Assembly (NCBI GenBank): GCA_014382685.1
Contig: JACNJG010000106.1
Coordinates: forward strand, 1 to 16,685
DNA: 16,685 bases
Direction: 5' to 3'
Origin: Candidatus Cloacimonadota bacterium
Lineage (GTDB): Bacteria > Cloacimonadota > Cloacimonadia > JGIOTU-2
This document shows positions 1 to 6,143 of this stretch, piece by piece; positions within the stretch are counted from its first letter, which is position 1, and every line of letters starts with the position of its first letter. The notes beneath the pieces are model-generated. The model worked only from the letters and a program-made list of their open reading frames with translations, was not told the DNA's origin and did not search any database. Made by a program: the position numbers and the translations under genes.

Positions 1-155
1 TCTTAGGTCGGAAGTATAAATGAATTACTTGTCACAAGCTCTTCGATCCGTCTCCATTCCACTACGCCGTGACTGGCTTATGACAAGATAATTCTTTTGT
101 AGTGCATTCGCAAGCTAGCGGAATGAAGTCCAGTCTGTATATTAATATGAGAGAA
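1..155. other. gene-free region with interlocking inverted repeats
   Basis: I see no coding sequence here. Positions 22-34 (GAATTACTTGTCA) are complementary to 81-94 with one extra base (A88), and AAGC at 36-39 extends the pairing with GCTT at 76-79. A second hairpin pairs CATTCGC (105-111) with GCGGAATG (118-125), with one bulge. CATTCC and CACTAC at 55-65 can alternatively pair with GGAATG (120-125) and GTAGTG (99-104), which would cross the first stem as a pseudoknot. The region lies just past the 3' end of tRNA-Arg, so it could be the trailer of that transcript, a small structured RNA, or a dispersed repeat. Function is unknown. Confidence 0.4.
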
Positions 156-232
156 TGGCGCGCCCGCCCCGATTCGAACAGGGAACCGTCTGATCCGTAG
201 TCAGGTGCTCTATCCAGTTGAGCTACGGGCGC
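156..232 (-). tRNA. tRNA-Arg (anticodon ACG), CCA encoded
   Basis: Read on the minus strand from 232, the acceptor GCGCCCG pairs with CGGGCGC, the D arm is GCTC/GAGC, the anticodon loop is CTACGGA and the T loop is TTCGAAT. The anticodon is ACG, whose A34 is normally converted to inosine by TadA so that it reads CGU, CGC and CGA. The CCA end (156-158) is encoded. The first anticodon-stem pair (27-43) is a C-A mismatch. It lies 22 bases after the tRNA-Leu and is probably processed from the same transcript. Confidence 0.93.
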
Positions 233-254
233 AGAAGATTGTATAAAATATGTT

Positions 255-341
255 TGGTGCAGAAGAGGGGACTCGAACCCCTACATCCTTACGGACACAA
301 GATCCTTAGTCTTGCGCGTCTGCCAGTTCCGCCACTTCTGC
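255..341 (-). tRNA. tRNA-Leu (anticodon AAG), CCA encoded
   Basis: Class II tRNA with acceptor GCAGAAG/CTTCTGC, anticodon stem CAAGA/TCTTG, loop CTAAGGA, a long variable arm and T loop TTCGAGT, followed by an encoded CCA. The anticodon AAG sits at 305-307 on the minus strand. An A at wobble position 34 is uncommon in bacterial tRNA-Leu, where GAG normally reads CUU and CUC, so it would probably need A-to-I editing. The gene lies 11 bases after the secG stop and is likely cotranscribed with it; a secG to tRNA-Leu linkage is also known from E. coli. Confidence 0.93.
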
Positions 342-352
342 ACAAGAAAAAA

Positions 353-727
353 TTATTGGTCTTGGGTTCCGGATTCTTCCGGTATCACCTCGAAACCTTC
401 AGGTAGAGTCGCAGGTACTTCTTGAGGCGTCTGGTCTGTTTCGTCTATTTCCTTCTGAAGCTCCTCAGATACCTGTCCGGCTTCTTTTTGCAATCTAGTT
501 GTCTTAAGGGTCATGGCGAGTAGAATGGTAATTACAATAAAAGATACACCAAGAACACGTGTGGTTTTCTTTAGGAAATTGGAAGCGGTTTGTCCGCCAA
601 AGAGCGTGTCTCCACCTCCGCCACCAAAAGCACCGCCAAGTCCTCCGCCTTTGCTGGATTGCAAAAGCACTGAGACGATCAAAGCAATACAGATGATCAC
701 ATGTATAATAAGTAATATCGTGTACAT
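353..727 (-). CDS. secG: SecG, preprotein translocase subunit
   Basis: SecG is the small accessory subunit of the SecYEG channel in the inner membrane and assists SecA-driven export. The 124-residue protein has two membrane segments (about residues 3-22 and 56-74) separated by the family's hallmark glycine-rich loop, including LLQSSKGGGLGGAFGGGG and a following LFGG. The tail after residue 78 is rich in Glu, Gln and Pro and longer than the minimal SecG; such tails vary in sequence. The start ATG has only a weak ribosome binding site (TTAGG). It follows trpS on the same strand after a 194-base gap that contains candidate promoter hexamers, so it may have its own promoter. tRNA-Leu and tRNA-Arg follow immediately. 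Confidence 0.93.
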   Translation of the reverse strand: MYTILLIIHVIICIALIVSVLLQSSKGGGLGGAFGGGGGDTLFGGQTASNFLKKTTRVLGVSFIVITILLAMTLKTTRLQKEAGQVSEELQKEIDETDQTPQEVPATLPEGFEVIPEESGTQDQ

Positions 728-791
728 AAATTTTAACCTAAGTCATTTTTAATGGAACATAAAAGCAATAGCTGGCATTTTACTGTCAAAT

Positions 792-819
792 TATTTAAAG
801 AAATTTGAGAGGATGTCAA
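792..819 (-). promoter_or_regulatory. candidate promoter for secG-tRNA-Leu-tRNA-Arg
   Basis: On the minus strand a perfect TTGACA (814-819) is followed after 16 bases by TAAATA (792-797), which matches the TATAAT consensus poorly. A second perfect TTGACA lies at 784-789 without a good -10 element. The gap between trpS and secG is large enough for an independent promoter. Confidence 0.35.
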
Positions 820-895
820 GTGGTGGGATCATCTCGTTGATTTATGTTTAAATTACATCATGCAGGGTCATTTCCCAGAAATAAGTAATATCCTG

Positions 896-921
896 AAGGT
901 GCGAATGTGTATTCATACCTT
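896..921 (-). terminator. hairpin directly after trpS, possible weak terminator
   Basis: AAGGT (896-900) pairs with ACCTT (917-921), with an inner GAAT/ATTC stem and a small mismatch between. It begins one base after the trpS stop codon. No T-run follows on the minus strand, so it may be an RNA-stabilising stem rather than an intrinsic terminator. Confidence 0.3.
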
Positions 922-1914
922 CTACTTCATGAATTTATAGTTCGTGCCAATCTTTTCATACACTTCTTCAATGGTTTTTGATGCGATCTTTTGGCTATGT
1001 GCAATACCTTCTGTGAGGACATCCTTAATATAACTCATATTATTAAGAAGCTTCCCCTTTTTCTCTCTGATCGGAGTAAGCTCTTGAGCAATATTTTCAG
1101 AAAGTATCTTTTTGCATTGTAAACACCCAATTCCTGCAGTGCGGCACCCTTCAGCACAATAGGCAATTTGTTCGTCAGTTGAGAAAAGCTGATGCAAGGA
1201 GAAAAGATTACACACTTCAGGATCACCCGGATCAGTCTTGCGGATTCTTTGAGGATCTGTCACTGCAACTGAAAGTTTTTTCCAGATCTCTTCGGGAGTG
1301 TCATCAATATACAGGCAGTTATTGAGAGATTTACTCATCTTTGCCTGTCCGTCCAGACCTCTTATTAAAGCACCCTTTTGGATAATTGCTTTTGGCTCAG
1401 GGAAGAGTTCACCAAATGTGTTATTAAATCTACGAACGATCTCTCTCGTCAATTCAAGATGTGGAAGCTGGTCTTCGCCGACAGGAACTGCATGAGCTTT
1501 GTATAGGATGATATCCGCAGCCATGAGTGCGGGGTAATCCATCAAACCCATATTAATATTATCTTTGAATCGTTTGGATTTATCCTTAAAAGTCGGCACT
1601 CTTTCAAGCCATGAAACAGGAGTAACTGTATTCAATATCCATGTCAGCTCAGTATGCTCTTTAACTTTTGATTGGATCATGAGCACACATTTTTTCGGGT
1701 CAAGTCCTGCAGCAAGATAGGTCGCAGCACAATCGATCACACGTCCTTCCATCCCTTCGGGATCATAGGGAATGGTCATAGAGTGGTAATCAACAATACC
1801 CCAGACGCAGTCGTACTCATCCTGAAGTCCTATCCAGTTCTTGATCGCACCAAGGTAATTTCCAATATGCAATTTTCCGCTGGGCTGTATGCCGCTAAAG
1901 ATTCTTTTTCTCAT
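922..1914 (-). CDS. trpS: tryptophanyl-tRNA synthetase
   Basis: Class I aminoacyl-tRNA synthetase that charges tRNA-Trp in the cytoplasm. At 330 residues it has the usual length. The HIGH-type motif HIGN is at residues 16-19 within PSGKLHIGNYLGA, GEDQLPHLELTR is at 146-157, and KMSKS is at 192-196. The C-terminal half has cysteines at 235, 253, 257, 264 and 267. The spacing C-x21-C-x6-C-x2-C (235, 257, 264, 267) closely resembles the motif that binds a [4Fe-4S] cluster in Thermotoga maritima TrpRS, so an iron-sulfur form is likely. The ATG follows a good site (TAGGAG). The gene starts 23 bases after rimO on the same strand, so the two form an operon. Confidence 0.96.
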   Translation of the reverse strand: MRKRIFSGIQPSGKLHIGNYLGAIKNWIGLQDEYDCVWGIVDYHSMTIPYDPEGMEGRVIDCAATYLAAGLDPKKCVLMIQSKVKEHTELTWILNTVTPVSWLERVPTFKDKSKRFKDNINMGLMDYPALMAADIILYKAHAVPVGEDQLPHLELTREIVRRFNNTFGELFPEPKAIIQKGALIRGLDGQAKMSKSLNNCLYIDDTPEEIWKKLSVAVTDPQRIRKTDPGDPEVCNLFSLHQLFSTDEQIAYCAEGCRTAGIGCLQCKKILSENIAQELTPIREKKGKLLNNMSYIKDVLTEGIAHSQKIASKTIEEVYEKIGTNYKFMK

Positions 1915-1937
1915 GCTGTTACTCCTAATTTATTCAC

Positions 1938-3227
1938 TTATTTTGCCGGATGAGCGATGAGATCATACTCAAGACTATCGACAATTTCTACTTCAACAAT
2001 GTCACCAACATTCACGTCAGCTTCCTCAAGAAATACAATACCGTCTATATCCGGAGCGTCGAATTCTGAACGGCACTCATAGATTTTAGGTTTAATTTTC
2101 TTGTCAACAATAACGGACAACTTCTTTCCGATAAAACTTTCCAATCTGTCCTGTGAGATCGTTTTTTGTGCTTTCATCAATTTTTCAAATCTTTTTTGTT
2201 TGATATATTCGGGAACTTGGTCCGGTAAAGAAGCAGCTTTCGTGCCATTTTCCTGATAATATTTAAATGCACCGAGCCGATCGAATTTCTGTTCCTGGAC
2301 AAAACCATGAAGTTCTTCAAAATCCTTTTCAGTTTCACCGGGGAATCCCACGATAAAAGTTGTTCTGATGGTAAGTTCAGGAACGAGATTGTGGATCATG
2401 TCAAGAGCTTGTATAATATCCTTTTTGGAAGTTTTGCGATTCATTTTTTTTAGAATTTTATCGCTTATATGTTGTAGAGGTATATCGAGATATTTGCAAA
2501 TTCTCTTGCTGTTTTTAATCGTTAAAAGCAGTTCTTTTGTGATGTGTTGAGGATTCAAATATAAAAGACGCAGCCAACTGAGATCATTGGTCTTGTCAAG
2601 AGTAAGTAGAAGTTCATTTAGTCGGCTTTCACCATAAATATCAACTCCGTAATTTCCAATATCCTGAGCGATCACAATTGTTTCTTTCACTCCTTGGTCA
2701 ACTAATTGCTGAGCTTCATCTACAATTTCATTGATCGGCTTGCTGCGAACCGGTCCGCGAATGAATGGTATTGCACAATAAGAGCAGAAATTTTCACAGC
2801 CATCACTGATACGTAGATATGCATAATGCGGTGGCGTAAGAATATAGCGATTGTCTTCATAAGAAGTATCTGAGTTTAGAACTTCCTTTATATGAGAAAT
2901 TTCAGACAGATCCAGAAACTGATCGACTTCAGGTATCGATTTTTTCAGCTCCTCTTTATACCTTTGGACAAGACATCCGACAACGATTAATTTCTTGCAA
3001 TTACCTTCTTTTTTAAAACGCACAAAATCCAATATTACATCTATTGATTCTTCCTTTGCCGGTTGAATGAATCCGCAGGTGTTCACTATGAGTACTTCCG
3101 CTGTTTTGGGATTGCTCACAAGCTTGTAACCTACGTCCTGAATATTTGAGACAATCACTTCACTGTCCACCAAGTTTTTGGGACATCCAAGTGTTTCTAT
3201 ATAAAATAATACTTTTTTTCTTGCCAT
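1938..3227 (-). CDS. rimO: RimO, ribosomal protein S12 methylthiotransferase
   Basis: RimO is a radical-SAM enzyme that adds a methylthio group to a conserved aspartate of ribosomal protein S12, using two iron-sulfur clusters. The 429-residue protein has the full architecture: an N-terminal UPF0004 domain beginning ETLGCPKN with cluster cysteines at 15, 51 and 85, a radical-SAM domain with C144-x3-C148-x2-C151 (CENFCSYC), and a C-terminal TRAM-like domain from about residue 365. The LGCPKNLVDSE start and GPVRS after the SAM cysteines favour RimO over the paralogue MiaB. The start ATG has AGGA eight bases upstream. It heads the minus-strand group with trpS and faces rpmB across a divergent spacer. 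Confidence 0.95.
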   Translation of the reverse strand: MARKKVLFYIETLGCPKNLVDSEVIVSNIQDVGYKLVSNPKTAEVLIVNTCGFIQPAKEESIDVILDFVRFKKEGNCKKLIVVGCLVQRYKEELKKSIPEVDQFLDLSEISHIKEVLNSDTSYEDNRYILTPPHYAYLRISDGCENFCSYCAIPFIRGPVRSKPINEIVDEAQQLVDQGVKETIVIAQDIGNYGVDIYGESRLNELLLTLDKTNDLSWLRLLYLNPQHITKELLLTIKNSKRICKYLDIPLQHISDKILKKMNRKTSKKDIIQALDMIHNLVPELTIRTTFIVGFPGETEKDFEELHGFVQEQKFDRLGAFKYYQENGTKAASLPDQVPEYIKQKRFEKLMKAQKTISQDRLESFIGKKLSVIVDKKIKPKIYECRSEFDAPDIDGIVFLEEADVNVGDIVEVEIVDSLEYDLIAHPAK

Positions 3228-3345
3228 GAATAAATCCTAAACCTATTTTGTATAAGAAGCAAGAAATAAAAAACTTGCTTCAAAATTTATGGTCTCAGAA
3301 AAATGTCATCTAAACTAAAACTAATTAAATTTATAAGAGGTTTTT
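3228..3345. promoter_or_regulatory. divergent rimO/rpmB promoter region with perfect hairpin
   Basis: This 118-base spacer must drive rimO leftward and rpmB rightward. GAAGCAAG (3256-3263) is perfectly complementary to CTTGCTTC (3274-3281) across a 10-base A-rich loop. On the minus strand an AT-rich TTATAC follows the hairpin and could be a -10 element for rimO, putting the inverted repeat near the -35 region, as expected for an operator. I find no convincing -35/-10 pair in either direction. The rpmB ribosome binding site is AAGAGG (3335-3340). Confidence 0.45.
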
Positions 3346-3534
3346 ATGTCAAAGAAATGTGAAATATGCGGAAAAAGCCCAATGTTTGGTCATAATAGAA
3401 GTAAATCAGACAGACGCACGAACCGTCGCTGGAATCCGAACCTTCAGAGAATTTCAGTTGAAGTAGATGGAACCGTTAAGAAAATGACGGTCTGTACGAG
3501 CTGTATCAAGAGCGGAAAAGTAAAAAAAGCATAA
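3346..3534 (+). CDS. rpmB: 50S ribosomal protein L28
   Basis: L28 is a small, basic component of the large ribosomal subunit. The 62-residue product matches the family: MSKKCEICGKSP at the start, the central HNRSKSDRRTNRRWNPNLQ block, and a C-terminal VCTSCIKSGKV. The CEIC and CTSC pairs make this the zinc-binding (C+) form of L28; the zinc-free form used in zinc shortage lacks them. A good ribosome binding site (AAGAGG) precedes the ATG. An HtrA protease gene follows after 20 bases, so the two are probably cotranscribed. Confidence 0.95.
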   Translation: MSKKCEICGKSPMFGHNRSKSDRRTNRRWNPNLQRISVEVDGTVKKMTVCTSCIKSGKVKKA

Positions 3535-3554
3535 CGAAATTGGAGGTTAAGTAT

Positions 3555-5015
3555 ATGTTCCACCAAAGAGTGAAATATTTATTGATCATTCTTTTGTTGG
3601 TAATTTGTTTTTCGACAACTGCATTTGCATCTATTCCACTTGTAGATAATGATGGACACAGTCCATTTGTAAAGATAGTTGATGATCTTATTAGTACGGT
3701 AGTTAACATCAAGGTTGAATGGGAAGTTCAAAGTAACTACAAGCAGTTCTCATCCCCACTTCCTTTTAATGAAGATTTCTTCAAATTTTTCTTTCCTGAG
3801 CCGGAAAATAAGAGACGTACTGTAGGATATGGTTCCGGATTTATTTTCAGAAAAGATGGGAATGACGTGTACATTCTTACCAATAATCACGTGGTAGGCA
3901 AGAGTGAAGATGCAAAGATAACGGTAACCTCGCATGACCAAATGCGCTATGATGCGGAAGTCGTTGGACTGGATGATAAAACAGACATTGCAGTGATCAG
4001 AATTGTTGTTGATAAAGATGCTGATATTTCCATAGCTTCTCTTGGCGACTCTGACTGGATACAAGTGGGCGACTGGGTCATTGCAATTGGAAATCCATTT
4101 TCGGAAAATCTTCGAGGTACAGTTACGACCGGTGTGGTGAGTGCCAAAGGACGTGCCAATCTCAATTTTGGTGCAGATTCTCCGGTTTATCAGGATTATA
4201 TTCAAACCGATGCTGCAATCAATCCCGGTAATAGCGGCGGTCCACTTGTGGATATTCACGGCAAAGTGATCGGCATCAATGCTGCAATTTCTTCTGTGAG
4301 TGGCGGAAACATCGGCATTGGTTTTGCAATCCCAATAAATATTGTTAAAGTGCTTATTGATGATCTTATTGATAAAGGATTTGTAGAAAGAGCATATCTT
4401 GGTATTCTTCCTCAGGAAATAACACCTGCTCTGCAGAAAAGTCTTGATCTGCCTAATCTTGAAGGCGTACTGATCGGCAAGGTCGAAGATGATACTCCAG
4501 CCCAAAAAGCCGGATTAAAAAAACGGGATGTTATTATCGAGTTTGATGACGAACCCGTGAAAAATTTAAATAAATTCAGATTAATGGTTGCAAACAAACA
4601 GGTTGGCGATAAGATCTCAATGAAGATCATACGTGATGGAAAAGAGCTTACTAAAACTGCAAAACTGGAATCCTTTCCTGAATCCAGCATTTCATCCAAA
4701 CCTCAATCCGCAGATGATACAAAATCCTGGCTCGGCATCGAGGTTAAGGGGCTGGACTCCGATTTTGCCAAGCAGTTCAACTTGAATATTGACAAAGGTG
4801 TGATAGTCTCTAAAATTGACATCGATTCTCCCGCCTATGATTCCAATCTCAATGTTGGCGATGTTATTCTCGAACTCGGAGATGAGGAGATAGAGAGCAC
4901 GAAAGATTATTTCAAAGTTGTTGAAAAAATGAAGGATGATGACACTGATTCTATGCTTCTCTATGTATTGACTCCTCCCCAGTTCTATCATTATGTTGCG
5001 ATAAAAGTTCAATAA
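3555..5015 (+). CDS. htrA: HtrA/Deg-family periplasmic serine protease
   Basis: This enzyme degrades or refolds damaged envelope proteins. The 486-residue protein has a signal peptide (basic N-terminus, hydrophobic residues 9-20, likely cleavage after AFA at 25), a chymotrypsin-fold protease domain with triad His112 (TNNHVVG), Asp144 (DKTDIAV) and Ser227 (GNSGGP), and two C-terminal PDZ domains (about 280-370 and 390-486). This is the DegP/DegQ layout. An upstream in-frame TTG at 3540 is open, but the strong site TGGAGG (3541-3546) lies inside that extension and is spaced correctly for the ATG at 3555, so I chose the ATG. It follows rpmB in an apparent operon. No LA-loop-type insertion like that of E. 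coli DegP is obvious. Confidence 0.95.
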   Translation: MFHQRVKYLLIILLLVICFSTTAFASIPLVDNDGHSPFVKIVDDLISTVVNIKVEWEVQSNYKQFSSPLPFNEDFFKFFFPEPENKRRTVGYGSGFIFRKDGNDVYILTNNHVVGKSEDAKITVTSHDQMRYDAEVVGLDDKTDIAVIRIVVDKDADISIASLGDSDWIQVGDWVIAIGNPFSENLRGTVTTGVVSAKGRANLNFGADSPVYQDYIQTDAAINPGNSGGPLVDIHGKVIGINAAISSVSGGNIGIGFAIPINIVKVLIDDLIDKGFVERAYLGILPQEITPALQKSLDLPNLEGVLIGKVEDDTPAQKAGLKKRDVIIEFDDEPVKNLNKFRLMVANKQVGDKISMKIIRDGKELTKTAKLESFPESSISSKPQSADDTKSWLGIEVKGLDSDFAKQFNLNIDKGVIVSKIDIDSPAYDSNLNVGDVILELGDEEIESTKDYFKVVEKMKDDDTDSMLLYVLTPPQFYHYVAIKVQ

Positions 5016-5094
5016 ATAGCTATCTTGCAAAAAGGGAATAAGATTAAGATCAAAGACGTTAATTGGTAGTACCATTCAACTAAACTAAAGAATT

Positions 5095-5979
5095 TTGGCA
5101 GCAAAAATTATTCCGATGAATCCTGCTGAGGACAGGGGATTGCAAAAATATCTCTCCGATATAGCAGATTTCCCCATACTGAGCCGCGAAAAAGAGCGCG
5201 AGCTGGTTGCTAAAGCTCAGTCCGGAGATGAGAAGGCAATGAATAAACTAATTGAAAGTAATCTCAAATTCGTAGTCAAAGTTGCAAGTAAATTCCAGGG
5301 AAAAGGGCTGAGTTTATCCGAACTCATCAGTGAAGGTAATCTGGGTCTGATAAAAGCAATTAAACGGTTTGATCTGAGTAGGGAAACAAAACTCATTACC
5401 TATGCGGTATGGTGGATACAGCAGTCAATTCAGTATGCTATTTATGAGAAAAACCGGCTCATTAGAATTCCTGCAAAGACCATAACGACCATAAGCAAGA
5501 TCCGTGACGCTCGAAGAAAGCATCGTGCAAAAAGTGGTGAGGAAGCTACTGTAGAAGAAATTGCAAAACAAGTTGATGTCAAAAAAGAAAAAGCACAGGA
5601 ACTGATGAATACGACTACGGATATTGTTCCTCTCGAAAATATGTATGGAGAATCTGATGCTCTCTCACGAATGGCTGCGAAAAAAGTCACTGCACCCTCT
5701 TATCACGAAGATGTCAGCGATCCTAAAAAGATATATTACAGAAAGAAACTGCACGATAAGATCAATAAAAAGATCAAAACCCTAAATCCAAGAGATGCGA
5801 GAATAATTCAGGAATACTTCGGCTTCGGTGATGATGATAAGGGAAAAAACTTTGCACAGATCGCACGCGGACTTGGACTATCCCGCGAGCGTGTACGTCA
5901 GATATTCAAACAGATATTGGAAGAGCTACGCAAGGAAACCATCGACGAGGTGGATATAGATTATCTGTTAGGGATTTGA
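5095..5979 (+). CDS. rpoD: RpoD/SigA-type sigma-70 factor, compact form
   Basis: Sigma factor that directs RNA polymerase to promoters. The 294-residue protein begins directly with region 1.2 (about residues 14-45) and has region 2 with the core-binding and -10 segment (EGNLGLIKAIKRFD, then TYAVWWIQQSI), region 3 (about 140-195) and region 4 with the helix-turn-helix IARGLGLSRERVRQIF that reads the -35 box. Region 1.1 is absent, as in Bacteroidota primary sigma factors of similar length. In region 2.4 the Gln matching E. coli Q437 is kept, but the positions matching R436 and T440 are both Gln. The start is uncertain: TTG at 5095 lacks a clear ribosome binding site, an in-frame stop lies at 5086, and the first ATG (5116) would remove seven residues. 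It could be a primary or a group 2 factor. A strong terminator follows. Confidence 0.88.
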   Translation: MAAKIIPMNPAEDRGLQKYLSDIADFPILSREKERELVAKAQSGDEKAMNKLIESNLKFVVKVASKFQGKGLSLSELISEGNLGLIKAIKRFDLSRETKLITYAVWWIQQSIQYAIYEKNRLIRIPAKTITTISKIRDARRKHRAKSGEEATVEEIAKQVDVKKEKAQELMNTTTDIVPLENMYGESDALSRMAAKKVTAPSYHEDVSDPKKIYYRKKLHDKINKKIKTLNPRDARIIQEYFGFGDDDKGKNFAQIARGLGLSRERVRQIFKQILEELRKETIDEVDIDYLLGI

Positions 5980-6007
5980 TACTCATTTGAGTTTTCTGTT
6001 CCTGACA

Positions 6008-6034
6008 GAGAGCAGTCATGCACTGCTCTTTTTT
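6008..6034 (+). terminator. intrinsic terminator after the sigma factor gene
   Basis: AGAGCAGT (6009-6016) pairs perfectly with ACTGCTCT (6022-6029) across a five-base CATGC loop, followed directly by a T-run ending at 6034. It lies about 30 bases after the sigma factor stop codon and is the clearest terminator in the window. It implies that valS has its own promoter. Confidence 0.88.
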
Positions 6035-6071
6035 AGTATATATAAGAAGTACATAACTCAATGGACAAAAC

Positions 6072-6116
6072 TTGACAGCATAAAGTGCTGTTAAAAATCG
6101 GGCTTCTAACCGATTT
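6072..6116 (+). promoter_or_regulatory. valS leader: TTGACA box and two tandem hairpins
   Basis: Downstream of the terminator, a perfect TTGACA lies at 6072-6077, without a good -10 at normal spacing. It overlaps a perfect hairpin ACAGCA (6075-6080)/TGCTGT (6086-6091) with a five-base loop. A second perfect hairpin follows at once: AAATCGG (6095-6101)/CCGATTT (6110-6116), loop eight bases. The valS ribosome binding site comes 16 bases later. The region is too short for a T-box riboswitch and no T-run follows either stem. The promoter may instead use the AT-rich TATATA near 6037-6044. Confidence 0.4.
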
Positions 6117-6143
6117 CCATCGCTGAATGTCAAAGGAGCAACC

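Noticed and set aside
3540..3554. Upstream TTG start for the HtrA protease
   Set aside because: The extension contains the ribosome binding site for the ATG at 3555 and would add five residues before an otherwise normal signal peptide.
3750..4505. A 251-codon open frame on the minus strand inside htrA
   Set aside because: It lies wholly antisense to a gene with all protease and PDZ motifs, has no recognisable domain and no ribosome binding site logic.
6072..6143. T-box riboswitch upstream of valS
   Set aside because: The leader is under 110 bases, has no specifier-loop or T-box consensus and no terminator before the ribosome binding site.
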